The notes beneath the pieces were generated by a model. It ran no database searches, was not told the DNA's origin, and saw only the letters and a program-made list of their open reading frames with translations. A stretch of 64,000 bases of DNA from Gnetum montanum. Taxonomy: Eukaryota; Streptophyta; Gnetopsida; Gnetales; Gnetaceae. This document shows positions 35,611 to 47,240 of this stretch, piece after piece. Position 1 is the first letter of the stretch, and each line of letters begins with the position of its first letter. The stretch lies in contig MNCI01024352.1 of NCBI GenBank assembly GCA_015680685.1, positions 841,283-905,282 on the forward strand, in the 5' to 3' direction. The position numbers and the translations under genes are program-made.

Positions 35611-36690
35611 TTAGATGTAGTACAACATGAGGTATGAGTGATTCACCGGGTTGGCGAACTCGTTGCCATCCATATCCACCAACTTGAAGGCTCCATTCCC
35701 AAAGGATTTAGTGACCATGTAAGGGCCCTCCCAGTTGGCTGAGAATTTCCTCACATGCTCATGGATAGCCTTGAGGATGAGGTCTTCCTTTTGCATTGGT
35801 CGTTGATGTGGGTCTGCACAGTGCTTTTTTTGTTGCTTACTCTGGTAGTGCTCTATGTGGCTTAGTGTCTATGCGTGCTCCTCCTCTATTGAGTCGAGGT
35901 CGATGATCTGTGACTTGTTGTTCTAGGCTTTGCTCATGAAATCTGAGAGGATTATCTAGAGTGATGGTACCTACAACTCAAGAGGCAACATAGCTTCAGA
36001 TCCATAAACAAGACTATAAGGAGTCTTACTTGTTGTGGTTATGCATGTCATCCTGTAGGCCCATAGAACACAGAGGATTTGCTCATGCCACAACCTCTTG
36101 TTGTTGCCAAGCATCTGCTTCAGCAAGTTGATGATGGACTTATTTGTAGCCTCTTCTTGTCCGTTCGCCTACAGGTAATATGAGGAGGAGAATGATTTCC
36201 TGATGCCTAGATTGTTGTAGAAGGTTTAGGTTTCTGTACTATTGAATTGTGGCCCATTGTCGGTTATAATAGTCATTGAAAGCCCAAACCTTGTCATGAT
36301 GTTGTCTAGGATGAAGTGGAAAATCTGTTGAGATCTCATCTTCCTCAGGGGGATGGCTTCTACCCACTTAGTAAAATACTTAGTGGCAGTGATAATGAAG
36401 TTATGCCCTATAGAGGACTTAGGCGTGATGGGTCCTATGAAGTCTAGTCCCCATCGTTGGAAAGGACACGTGATTTGTGTTGGGTGCAGGTTCGTAGGTG
36501 AGACATGTATGANACACGTGATTTGTGTTGGGTGTAGGTTCGTAGGTGAGACATGTATGAGATTTGTGTATCTTTGGCATGTGTCACATGTCTTGACTTT
36601 TGACAAGCAGTCATGCTCCATGTGGAGCCAATAATATCCTAGGTGTCTGATTTTGTAGCCATAGCCCTAGGTGTTATGTGCCTTCCACAT
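35611..36690 (-). pseudogene. int: Tat-type integrase (element B)
   Basis: From right to left: a zinc-binding start ('SKVKTCDTCQRY', ~36600), the core 'WGLDFIGPITPKSSIGHNF' (~36450), 'TKYFTKWVEAIPLRKMRS', 'TIITDNGPQFNS' with the second catalytic Asp (~36255), and a C-terminal 'FSANWEGPYMVTKSFGNGAF' (~35740). The middle, including the catalytic Glu region (~36170), is frameshifted. A 47-bp tandem duplication with an undetermined base at 36513 breaks the linker after the zinc finger. The enzyme would insert element DNA; this copy cannot. Confidence 0.85.
36466..36560. repeat. 47-bp tandem duplication around an undetermined base
   Basis: 36466-36512 and 36514-36560 are the same sequence with one difference, joined by the only N (36513) I noticed. 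A and C have one copy at the matching place. This looks like an assembly join or polishing fault rather than biology. Confidence 0.8.
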
Positions 36691-36833
36691 AGTCCCTCAT
36701 GTACTTCATTAACTACCTTCTGCACCTACTCCCCACTCACGCATGCCAGCAATATCCTTTCATAGGAGCGTCAACATAGGGTGTCATTTCCAATAAGCAT
36801 ATATTTCCAAGCACGCTTATGGATTGCATCTCT

Positions 36834-37600
36834 CTAGGTAGATGTCAGTCCATGCGGGGGTTCGTCATGTTGCAGGTAGGCTTTAATGTTGGCGTACCAC
36901 TCTTGGGTATTCGCAGCACTAATAGAGGCCATGCATCCTGCCTGAGTGATAGGCTCAGTACATTCGAAAATTGAAGTCGGCAGACTTGCAAACGAGTGTG
37001 GTGGAATGTTTAGTGCAAGGGTGGCTAAGGTTTCTGCCATAGTGTTCTCGTTGCATGGCACGTGTTGCATATCTGTGGTTGCAAATTGCTTAAGTAGGCT
37101 TTTTGCTAAGTCGCAATAGGGTTGCAGGTGCATAGCTTTGCAGGCATAGACCTCAGTGGTCTGATTCACAACTAGTTTGGAATCCCTGTGAATTGGTAGG
37201 TGTTGTATGCATAGTGTTTGGGCAGCTAAGAGGCCTCTGAGTAGCCCCTCATACTCTGCCACGTTTTTGGTGCAGCGGAACGCAAAACGATAAGTGAACG
37301 AGTGCATTTCCCTAGAGGGAAAGGTAATGACGGTAGTTGCACTATGTCCTCGTGTGGTTGAGGCACCGTCAAAGTATAAAGTAGCTTCGAGGTGCAATGG
37401 GATGATGTTGATAGTGCCAATGTGCTCATCTGGGAATTCGGGATCTATGGTTGCGTGGTCGTCGACAAGTGAGGTTGTAAGTTGTGCAGCTATGGCTTGA
37501 CCCTTAGTCGATGATTGGCTTATATAGCATAGGTTGAACTCCACAGTTATTACTTTCCATCGGGCTATCCTGCTGCTTTCATACAAGTTGTTAGTGATAG
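36834..37600 (-). pseudogene. rh: Second (archaeal-type) RNase H of element B
   Basis: A 250-codon open stretch on the minus strand. It starts with the tail of the first RNase H/connection ('STKGQAIAAQLTTS') and runs into an archaeal-type RNase H: 'LYFDGASTTRG' (first catalytic Asp), 'NVAEYEGLLRGLLAA' (catalytic Glu), 'DSKLVVNQ' (third acidic residue) and 'HVPCNENTMAETLATLA'. All key residues are present, so this is the best preserved pol domain of B. Dual RNase H marks the Tat group. Stops just outside disable the full gene. Confidence 0.9.
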
Positions 37601-37775
37601 CTTGGAGTATGTTGCTTTTTCAAATGATGTTGACTACATTGCAAAATAGATAGTGCCTACACTTTTTTAACACAAACACTAAGACAAGGAAATTTCTCTC
37701 TACTTCATTGTATTTTTCCTTATGCACTATTAATGAATGACTCAGATAATACATTCATATCTCAAATCCATTGTC

Positions 37776-38700
37776 TCATTTCTGACATAGCAGTGCTACG
37801 ATAGATGTGTCGGAAGTGGCAAGGTAGATGAAGAAAGGCTTATCCCTCTGTGGCGGATGCACAGTTGGGAGGTGTGAAAGCTCTTCTTTCAAGTCATCGA
37901 AGGCTTGTTGACACTGGGTTATCCATTTGAAGTTAGCCCCTTTCTTTAGCAGATGTTGCATGGGGTGTAACTTGTCAGTCAACTTTGCTATAAACCTTCG
38001 AACGAATTGTACCCTACCTTGTAAACCACGTAACTCTTTAAGGCTTGTAGGAGGTACCAGGTTGACGATGGCCTTGACTTTGTTAGGGTCCACTCGTATT
38101 TTGGCCTTTGATACCACAAACACTAACATGCATCCATTTTTTACCCCAAAGACACATTTCTTAGGATTAAGGCATAGATCATGCATTTGGAAACACTTAA
38201 AGACTACCCCTAGATCGTGTGGGTGATCAGCTATATCATCCACGTAGTCATTTAACGTTTCTAGGATGTAGTCACTGAAGATGTAACTCATGGCTCATTG
38301 ATAGGTTGCTCTAGAGTTCTTGAGCCCAAAAGGCATCATGGTGTAATAGAAGGTCTCCCATGGGGTCATGAAGGTTGTTGTTAGCTGATGCTCTAAGTTG
38401 ATGCAAATTTGGTTGTAGCTGGAAAGCCATCCATGAAGGATAGCAGGGCATGGCCAACCATAGTGTCAATGAGTTGATCAATGCTTGGAAGTGGGAAATT
38501 ATCTTTGATCATCGCTTTGTTTAGATTCCCAAAGTCTATAAAGATGCGTATTCCTCCCATTTTCTTGGAAACTACGACGATGTTGGATACCCATTCTGAG
38601 TAATCAACTAAATGGATGAAACCAGCTTGGTACAGCTTGGTGATTTCATCCCTCACAGCTAGTGTGATTTTTGGTTTGATCTTACGAGCCTTCTACTTGA
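37776..38700 (-). pseudogene. rt: Reverse transcriptase and first RNase H (element B)
   Basis: 38656-38393 reads the RT fingers ('RDEITKLYQAGFIHLVDYSE', 'FGNLNKAMIKDNFPLPSIDQ') and motif A ('LLSFMDGF', catalytic Asp). A frameshift follows at about 38400. 38291-37776 gives 'YIFSDYILETLNDYVDDIAD' with the catalytic YVDD box, 'LNPKKCVFGVKNG', 'PTSLKELRGLQGRVQFVRRF' and the RNase H start ('KPFFIYLATSDTSI'). A minus-strand extension (38935-38735) encodes the conserved 'EDVTKDPLVKMPV' leader. It copies element RNA in the intact family. Confidence 0.9.
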
Positions 38701-39118
38701 TTTCCATCATGCACGGATCTAGAATGATGTTGTGCTATATCAGGCTTGGATCTAATCCTGGTATGTCACTATATGACCATGTGAAGACTTTGATGTTGTC
38801 TTGCAAAATTCTGGCTATGTATTTGTACGTTTGCGCATCTAGGAGGGAGCTAAGTTTTAACGTTCTTACTTTCCCCTTGGACGTGGTCACAGGCATCTTG
38901 ACGAGAGGATCCTTAGTCACATCCTCAGCCTCCAAATCTAGAGTTCGGACAAGATGTTTGGGCTAGTCTGGCGATGTTTCTAAAGATGCTATGGTGCTAG
39001 CTGTAGTTGACCCCCAATCGATCAGGTTAGGATTCATATGTCTTACGAGCTTGCCATGTGGACCTGCTAAAGCTAAAAGTGTGGAGAGATCATGATGGAT
39101 TTTCATTTTTTGCTTAAC

Positions 39119-39132
39119 CTATCAAAATGAGA
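39119..39132 (-). promoter_or_regulatory. Candidate splice acceptor before RT (element B)
   Basis: On the minus strand TCTCATTTTGATAG|G marks the upstream edge of the RT-side coding block, in line with sites in A and C. It is the proposed 3' end of an Ogre-like intron that contains the antisense gene. Confidence 0.45.
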
Positions 39133-39239
39133 TGAAAGCCTGGTTAAGAGGCACCTATCAATAGTAATCATGTATAGTGAAAACTTGCAAAGCAATGACA
39201 AGATGTAACTAGTGGAATATGATGTAAAGATTAAAATTT

Positions 39240-39550
39240 TGCCAGTTTAAAGTCATGGAAGACCATTATGGCATGGAGATGCAGAGTTGCTAAAAGGAAA
39301 AATGTGAAACTATCGATATGAGCACGTGCAACTGCTAAAAAGAAAATGTAAAACTGCCAATGCGAAAATGTGAGATTGCTAGTTTAGCGTCATTGTGGAC
39401 TGCGAACGTATAGTAGGTCGAAAATGCTAGTTTAAGGTCTTCTTGGATAGCAAAAGTCATTGCTACACTAGGATTGCTAGTTTAAGGTCTTTTCGGACTA
39501 ATAAGGGTGCCACTACACTACGATTGCTAGTTTAAGATCTTTCCAAATCG
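39240..39550. repeat. Palindromic short repeats between RT and antisense gene (element B)
   Basis: Five or more copies of 'gctagtttaaggtcttttcggac' and variants (GTC facing GAC) spaced about 40-60 bases, followed by a short AT microsatellite at 39562-39575. Confidence 0.7.
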
Positions 39551-39891
39551 GTATAATCGAATATATATATATATATTTTTCGTTTCTTGGGAAAGAAAGT
39601 AGTTAACTTGGAACGTGTCAAGGTTTTAATGCCAACAGTCCTACAATGTCGTGGTGAGCATGCTATATTGTATGGTGCACTCCACATTAAATGGAGAGAG
39701 AGAGCGGCAAGTTTCCCATTTTACCATTATGGCCATAAATAGGGATTAAACCCTGGTAAGCTTGTCATTCTCACCATAAGAGCATAGGGCCCATATTCAG
39801 TGCACAAAGCGACTTCGGAGCTCAAAGAAATTGTGTTAACAGTAAGTAAGGCTATTTTTTGCATCGCAACGAGGAAAATTCTGCAAGCAGG

Positions 39892-40606
39892 ATGATGGCT
39901 CCAAAGAAGGAACACATGAATTTGGCACTTGTAATGGTCGAGGATGTGAAGAAAACCCTAGGGTGCATGACACAAGCATGCATCGTGGCACGGGTGGACA
40001 CGTCGTTGACCCGGTAGGCCACCATGCTCCTACTTTTTCGTGATTCTGTTATCGTTTCTTTCTTTTTTATTTTCTACTTTCATTTTGTATCCTAGTTTTA
40101 GCCACCTATTTTTTCTATCATCACATTGTTTTGGCCTTTACATCACCACTATTGCCATCTTGGCCATGACGAGTGCATAAATGTTACACCATCATTGCAT
40201 GCAAGGTCGCTTAAACCTCCACTACTGCAGTTGTCATAACCACGGGGGTTTGGATAGTTTAAGTTACTTGGCTTTTGAATGACATAATGTAGGACCCTAA
40301 GGAGGGTTGGGCCATGCGTGATGTGATAGTGTGACACGTGTTCTGTCGGGGCGTATTTTTAATTGCCCTATTAGGTTTAATTGCTCTATTGCTATGCTAG
40401 GCTATTTTCGCTGCACTAGCACTTTCATGTTCTTACTATGCTATGTGCGGGAAGAGGGTATATTCTATGATATATGCATCGATTGCTAGGTATTGCTACA
40501 TTGTGTGTGCATTGCACTTAGACATGATGCTAACACTTGCTTGTTGTGTTGTAAAGGATGGGACTAAGGCTGATTCTGATTATCTTGGAAATTACAGGGG
40601 TCCTGT
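39892..40606 (+). pseudogene. Antisense FCP1-like gene of element B, 5' part
   Basis: Exon 1 (39892-40013) starts at a double ATG and encodes a Lys-rich leader ('VEDVKKTLGCMTQACIVARV'), like A's exon 1 (51959). It ends at a GT donor (40014). A 540-base intron runs to an AAG acceptor, and exon 2 begins at 40557 with the degenerate HAD motif I 'LRLILIILEITGVL'. The frame is cut right there by the solo LTR. A TATA-like 'cataaatag' lies about 155 bases before the ATG (39734-39742). This copy shows the gene's proper start best. Confidence 0.65.
40602..40606. other. Target-site duplication, left copy (CCTGT)
   Basis: The same five bases follow the solo LTR at 42169-42173. Counting only one copy keeps the antisense gene's frame open across the insertion point, which confirms that this is the true target duplication. 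Confidence 0.9.
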
Positions 40607-42168
40607 TGTAACAACGGAAAATGTCGATAGCTAGAAAATACCAAACAAAAATCCATGCACACAGTCTTAACCACGAATCCGTGTGAGGGCCGTGCTAGAG
40701 AAAACAAATCCGCAGTGCCCTAAATGGTCTTGTCGATCAGACAGGGACTTACTCAATCAGTAAATCGACGAATATTATAGATATTCTGTGGAACAATCTG
40801 ATTCAATGAATCACAAAAGGAGAAGAAAACGATGGAGATAAATTGCAATAATGACAACGTTATCACGACAAGGAGAATCGGATTTAAGAAAAATGCGCAA
40901 TCCCAAGATCTGCGCTTTGACCCGAAAACTGAGTATATTGTATACAAAGTTCCAATGGAAAAGCTCCACTTATCTTGTGCGAAGCATACACAAAATAACA
41001 AGAAAAATGTTCATCCAGGAGTACAGAATGGAGTTCGATCTACCTCGTAAGCTAGAGATGGGATGCAAGGAAGGTCAAGCTCTGATGTCTATCGATCAAA
41101 TGTTTCTGATCAATAAACCTTGCAAACCACACAAGATGATCTTTCAATCTCTGATATGCTCTTTTGCCTTGGGTAGTCTCTGCTCAAAACCACCAATGAT
41201 CACCAATGGAGGGAGCTGTATTTTCGCCAAAGGACTGATCGCTCCTGCTACCAATGCTCAAGCAAAATGTCTTCTGTCTCTGCTAAAAGATGATGCTGCC
41301 AAAAGTTGAAGATGCCAATCCTTTTTTCTTCATCAACTGGAGTATTTATAAGTTCGACAACATGTGGAGAAGGCACGGCCTTGATGACACATGTTCCAAA
41401 CCTTGAAAATATAGTTGACTTGGTAAAATTTATGTTGAAATTGGTCATGTCGCGTCACGTTTTTTGGGAAGGGGGACAAAGTATGTTGTTGACCACTTCC
41501 ACTAGAGCTGCTTCATGATTATGCACAATACACTCATCAGCGTGTTGTGCGTGTGAATAATAGGTGCGTGTCTGGTGAGCTACATTACGCTCGTTCGTGC
41601 TACGTCGCATGGCAGAGCATAATAAAACATGAAAATAGTTGATTCAAGCTGTTTTACGCTCATTTACACCGCAAAGTGTAATAGAGCGTAAGATGGTCAA
41701 CTTTACAATGAATTTATGCTTGCCTAAGCTGTGTAGCGTAATGAGCGTAAATCGACCAATCTGCGAAAAGGAAGAAGTCAATCCGCTGCGTTTCTTTTGA
41801 CTTTGACTTTGCTTTTCTTGAAGCTCATTACGCTGCTCTGCATAACAGAGCGTAAACTTGGTCTTGAACAAAAGACTTAGCAGAATATGTGACAAGTCTT
41901 AAACTTTAAACTTCGTCAAAATTGCTGAAGCAAGTTACTTTCTGCTATTGGGCTACGTTAAACAGAGTTACGTTGAGTGACACTACGCTATGTTGCGTAA
42001 TGTAGCGTAAAGGAAGAAAACACAGTAAGATTGGAATCTGTAAGGAACTTGGAGACATGATACTGCGCGCCTCTTTTCCCTGCTCCGTCTTCTGGATTTC
42101 TGTCTCGAACCTTCACCCGAATCATGAATCTTTGCCTGAGGTCGATTCACAATTTCTACGGTGTTTCA
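40607..42168 (-). repeat. Solo LTR of element A
   Basis: 1562 bases starting TGTAACAACGG and ending GTGTTTCA, bounded on both sides by CCTGT. It equals the length of the LTR at 60676-62237 and matches it throughout (about 5-9 differences per 100 bases in stretches counted by eye). No internal element sequence adjoins it: the antisense gene of B resumes directly after the right target copy. Its 3' half is rich in 'ttacgct/agcgtaa' words. A TATAAATA on the minus strand at 41343-41350 is its likely promoter. Confidence 0.9.
41343..41350 (-). promoter_or_regulatory. TATA box of the solo A LTR
   Basis: The minus strand reads TATAAATA in the sense of element transcription; it is kept in the partner LTR. 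If active, transcription would run leftward into B's RT region. Confidence 0.55.
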
Positions 42169-45100
42169 CCTGTGTCATGCAAGCAAACATGTGGCCAATG
42201 CTCCTCCTCCCCAGCTACGTGTGGGGGAGTGGGGGGTCTGGTTCAGGAAAAGAGCATAGGAGTTCCTACAATACCTCCTCGAACACTTCAGTGTGATCGT
42301 TTGGTCATACCTAGAGGAGGAGGAGGCGACTACCATAATAGAAGCCATATTGCCAGGGCAAGCTGGGGCATCCTAAGGTTTTTGACAGATAGGGCAATCA
42401 TGAGCAGGTAGGGAGAAGGATCTAGTGAATGCCCCACAGGGTTAAGGCATTTGGCCTAGATCTAGGATATGCCTGAGTATAGATACTATCATCATTACAA
42501 CACATTATTTATTATATGTTATATAGCAACATGCTTTCAAAACCCTCCAGGAACTATCTACTATGCTGGTGGGTGAGTTTTGCAACTTTGTTCCACTGTG
42601 TTGTGCAACACTTGCCATATTGGCCAGATGCTAATAGTATATTTTTTTTGTTGCTACCAGGTGCTACATCAACAAGGATAGGGTTCATGACCAACCGAGC
42701 CTATTGACTATAGCACGAATAGTCCTACAGGAGTTCTCTTTTGCTGAGAACCTCTGTGCAGGTGTGATTAGTCAATGCAGGAGTGAATACTGCACCTACC
42801 CACACCTATGCCCCATTCCCTACGATTAGTGCAAGGGGTTTGGTTGGCTGGATGAGGAGTGGGCAGAACCCTTCAAACCAATCATGGTTGAACAAGTTCT
42901 AGTTAGTCTTCCACCATTCCCATTACTGTACAGACGCGGTAGGCTAAGTAGTAAGTGTTGCATGCTTAAGTGTCTTTGCAATCTTTTGATTTTCTACATT
43001 TTTATGCTAAATGTTTTTGCGAAAACTATTATAGCGGTGGAAAAGCCCCAGGAGGTGACAGTGGTAACCGTTGATACATAGGGGGCAAACATCTACTTCA
43101 AGTATAGAGAAGTATATGCAAGCCAACGTTGGATAAATGGTGTGGCTTCAAACCCCTTAGTCTAGAACATCTAAAAGGCTGGGCTTATGGATCTATTCCT
43201 AGCCCCGAATCTGAGCGTTCCTGCTACTGAGATGCTTTCCTTGGTCATCTCCTTTTCTAACAAGGCGGGCCACTTTCGCATGCGCATACAGGGTGTATGG
43301 ATGGTCATTGAAATCAATGACCAGCTATTTGCAGACCTATTCGGTGTCCCCACCGATGGCTTTCCTATAGGGTCAAAGGGCAAGAAGGAGATGACCCTTC
43401 AGAAGAAGGACATTCAGGAGTGGTTAGGGATTTCCAAAGAGTGGAAGGGGCTCCCCATGGAGAAGCTCAAAGAAGGACCTGCCAAGGAGATTTATCCTAT
43501 CTTCTGCGCTCAAACATTCCCCCAGCAGCTTATGCAAGGGAAGGTCCTGGGGATTGAGCAGGCCTGGATAATACATGAGGTAATGGAAGAGGGGGCCCAC
43601 TACAATTGGGCCAAGTTTCTATGTAAAGGCTTGTAGACCAAAATCTTGGGACTCGATAAGAAATCGGAGTCCCGTTCCAATATACATTATGCCTTTTACA
43701 TAGCTTGTTTGAGGCATTTCGTGGAGTTTCTGGTGGTTCATGAGAATGGAGCCTAGGTCATGCAAAATCGCAACTATATTTCTAGACTGTGGATCCGCTA
43801 CATCCTCCAGACCATCCAAGGCCAAGATCCCATAGAAATAATTGGGGAGTCACTCTCTGTCACAACTAAGGATCGGGTGGCCTGCAACTTTCATGGCCCA
43901 CAAAGCGTAGGGGAGACACCCCCTGTTGTAGCCGGTAGCATGTCATGGGGGGAACATCTCATAGTCAAGACTTTGCCCAAAATGTTGCAGTGGAAGAGGC
44001 CTCCTCCAGCTAAGGAAACCCTTCGTAGGGAGGAAGAGGAGGGGTCGCAGCTGCAGCTTAAGCTACAAAGGACACAAACCCCCATTGGTAAACGCTTTTT
44101 TTAATGCCTACCTTGTTATTGTCTAGCACACTATGCTACGCTAGGTGACGTAGCATAGTGTAGCATCTGTTTTAAGCTAACATGTTTCTTGACTGGTAAA
44201 GGAAGAAGAAGAAGAAGAACAAGGCAATGAAGAGGTGTCGGCCCCTAAGATGGAGGCGATGAATAAAGACACAGAGGTCCTAGTCTCGGAAGAAAGGGCC
44301 CTATTCAAGAAGTGAAAAACCCCTATTGCTAAGGTAGGGGCTCTTGTTATTAGGGAGAATCCTCCTACTAACGAAGAGTAGTCTCCCTTCAATAAAAAAG
44401 ATGCTGGTCTCCTAAAAGGGAAGGCACCAATGCATGAAGAAGAGGCTTGTACAGACTTGGCAGGGACCTCTGCCAAGGCTACCACCATCGTCTTGCATCA
44501 GCAAGAAGGAAGACTGCAATCGGACGCTGGTGAGTTTGGAAATGTGTTTGCCTTGTCCTAGTCCATTTTGGCCATTTTTGTTATGTATAGTTATGTAACA
44601 GGTGCTATTGTTGATGCTGTAGGACCTCCTCCGACTCATGCGGAATCATGAGCCAAAATCCCTGATAAGTTTGCGTACCTGCAAGGAATCATCGATGACA
44701 TGATCAGCCACCTTTAGCAGGTGGACCCTGACGTGGGTAAGTAGTAGTGTTAGGTGCTCTCATGTTGCTATGCTAGAGTTTCTTAAGTTTCCTAATCTTG
44801 CTATGCTAACACGATTGCTACGCTCTTTGTGTCATGGTAGCCTCCTGACTTAAATGGGACACGACACGACCTTTGAAAGTCGGTGCCATGCCTACATTCT
44901 CCCCTGACGTGACCGAGGTGTCTTGTCACACGTACGATGAGGCTTGCAAATTCACTTTGCACTTGGCGTGCTCCTTGTGGGAGTATAAGCAGGTCAACAA
45001 GGACCTGTGGAAATGGGTCCAAAAAGCTAAGCAAAGGGAGGCTGACCTGAGCACCGAGGTGGAGGATCTCAAGTTGAAGAATGAGTTCCTCATAGCCCAT

Positions 45101-45848
45101 GACACTAATAATGAGGACCGGCACACAGCTATAATAGATTATGCCAGGTTTTGGACAGTTACGCGTTAGAATGTTGAAGCCACCCACAAAATAATAGAAC
45201 AATGGATGAAAATGGACTTGCTAGCCTAGAAATGTCAAGATTTGAAATATTTCAGCACCAAGGTTTATGAATGGGGGCAGTCCTAGAAAAACCACAAACA
45301 TATGTATAAACTGGAAAATTCCACCCATCGTAAATTGTACAGGGATGCTGCTGTGGAGGCGTTTGCGTATGAAGCATTCGTAAATGCCATTGATGCTTCT
45401 GAGGCCTACACCAAGTTCAAAGAGTAGGTAAAGGATGCAAAATCTCTTGACCTAAAAGTGGACCTTCCCACAAGAGAGACCACAACTATCTCCTTTTCTC
45501 TGGAACCACCAAGGTGGACAACCATCAAAAGGGAGAGAGCTGCTGTGGACACTGAAACAAGCAATAGGTGTTGGATGGACATCATGGTAGAAGAGGTCTG
45601 GCATTGCCTCGAGCTCGGTTTAGATCAGATACCCTTCAAGACAGAGGCAGATCCTTCTTAGGTTAGTTGCTTTCTACTATATTAATGCCTATGCTCTATT
45701 GTAGTTTGCGTGTGTTGCTTTAGCTGACTACTTCATTCCTACGATGCAGGCTCCAAATGAGGGCATAGGACCCATGGAGGGAGGGAATGAAGAATTGGTA
45801 GAGGAAAATGTGGGGAAAGCGATGCAAAAGACGATGATGCAGAAATGA
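42169..45848 (+). pseudogene. Antisense FCP1-like gene of element B, 3' part
   Basis: Starting after the second CCTGT, exon 2 continues with 'GVWFRKRA', 'EHFSVIVWSYLEEEE' and 'FQNPPGTIYYAGG', the counterparts of HAD motifs II-IV. It ends at a GT at 42573. Inferred exons: 42661-42938, 43035-44087, 44201-44529, 44623-44736, 44841-45661 and 45750-45848, each bounded by GT and AG and each matching an exon in A. The central domain ('LFADLFGVPTDGFPIG', 43187-44100) has a 149-codon open block. A coiled-coil-like block (44873-45169) and 'LEPPRWTTIKRERA' follow. Stops (e.g. near 43634 and 43754) show decay. A duplicate begins at 62238. Confidence 0.75.
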
Positions 45849-46054
45849 ATGGCGAAAATGGTGCAAACAGGGACAACCCATGACAGCATGGGATTTTTTT
45901 TTGAATTTTGAAATTTTATAACGATTTTTGCAAACATTGTCTAAAAGGAAAAAGTTTTGAATAAAGAAGAGAATTTTGGAAAAGAAATTGATTCTTTATT
46001 AACTTTTTCATTGTCTACACGTTACGTTTTGTGTAAAATGTTCATGCTTTCATG

Positions 46055-46165
46055 TGCTAGTTTTAGGCCATTTCGAGTCATTGCTAGTTTTAGGCCATTT
46101 CAGACCATTGCTAGTTTTAGGCCATTTTGGGCCAATGCTAGTTTTAAGCCATTTCAGGCCATTGT
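46055..46165. repeat. Palindromic short repeats between antisense gene and protease (element B)
   Basis: Four tandem copies of 'tgctagttttaggccatttc' with period about 27-28. GGCC faces GGCC or a near match. The same family is at 56215-56405 in A. Confidence 0.85.
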
Positions 46166-46190
46166 GTAGGCATGCCAAAAGGGTGGTATG

Positions 46191-47240
46191 TTAACAAAGA
46201 AAAAAGTGGTGAATGTACAAGGGATGGAAACTGGCAGGAAGCAGTGAGGTTGCTATGCTATGCATAGCTGCTTCTTCACCCAGCATGGGTTTGTAAGGCT
46301 GAGGTGCTTTTTCAGGGCCTTCGTTTGCATTTTTGTCCCCTGCTTGGAAGGGCAACTCAGCCCACACGCTTTCATTTTGGTAACTGGCTTGCTGAGCCGA
46401 TTCCCCCATTGGATAGTTAATTTTTGTGTAAGTAGACGCTTCATTCTCAAAGGTTACGACCTCCGAGCCCTACTCCATGTCTATGTTGTTGATTGCCTGC
46501 ACTGCTACTTCGTCACTACGTATCACCACCTCCCTTTCTACGTATGGTAGGTGGATTTCCTAGTGAATGGATGAAGAGACAGCCTTAAGTTTTGCCAACC
46601 ATGATCTCCCCAAGATCAGGTTAAACCTAGGCATTTCCTCGATCACGATGAACATTGCGTTTATGAGGAACTGGTCCCCTGTCACGAAGTTTATGTAGAC
46701 TGTGCCCTTCACCAGGACACGTGCCCCATTGAAAGACCTTAGGCATGATGTCATTGTTGGCTTGATCTGGTTGACCAAGCCCAACTTGTCCATAATAGGG
46801 AAGGGGATGACATTCATGGCAGCCCCATCATCAACGTGTACACTTCGGATTTGATTTTGGTCGATCTGAATTGTGATAAAAAGGGGTGCTGTAGTTACTT
46901 GACCCCTTTCGAGATCTTCCCTAATGAAGTCATCACAGAAAGTGAGTTTAGATGTCTCTGGCTCTACGGGTGTAGAGGGAAGCATGACTGAGTGGATCGC
47001 TTCTTCTTCCACTAGCATGTCTTCGTTGACTGGAATCGCTATCCACATGCAGATCAGAGCCTCGCAGTGTGGGACATATGTCATGATTAGGTCATACAAG
47101 CTCAGTGTAGTATTGTTTTGTTTTAGAGCTTGTTTGACTTGAGTGAAGGCATCCAAGAGGTCTTGGCCACCCCCCTTTTTAACGCTTTCCTCCTCTTCTA
47201 TTCATCCTAGAAGACAGATTTCCCAAGGAGGGGTGACTTC
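46191..47240 (-). pseudogene. pr: Aspartic protease and 3' part of gag-pro (element B)
   Basis: The 198-codon open block at 47156-46560 encodes 'VKQALKQNNTTLSLYDLIMT', a Glu-rich linker, the protease active site 'VHVDDGAAMNVIPFPI' (D-D-G where most retroelements have D-T/S-G), 'GTVYINFVTGDQF' and 'FNLILGRSWLAKL', the last resembling the flap/end motif of plant Ty3 proteases. A further acidic tail reads on to about 46191. It would cut the polyprotein. Element A has the same D-D-G, so this is the family state rather than a new loss. Upstream gag of B is absent: similarity to A stops at about 47240. Confidence 0.85.

Noticed and set aside
40851-41309. A 152-codon plus-strand open frame inside the A LTR as a gene (and its twin near 61007)
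   Set aside because: It lies wholly inside the LTR, is not kept open over its full length in the second copy, and has no recognisable domain.
40607-44104. A single very long LTR (over 3.4 kb) that includes the antisense gene, since similarity with 60676-63999 runs through both
   Set aside because: The CCTGT duplication, the LTR-type ends at 42168 and 62237, and restoration of the reading frame place the LTR end at 1562 bases.
42169-45848. The plus-strand gene as an ordinary host phosphatase gene hit by retrotransposons
   Set aside because: The same gene occurs in three separate elements at the same place between RT and protease, so it belongs to the element family.
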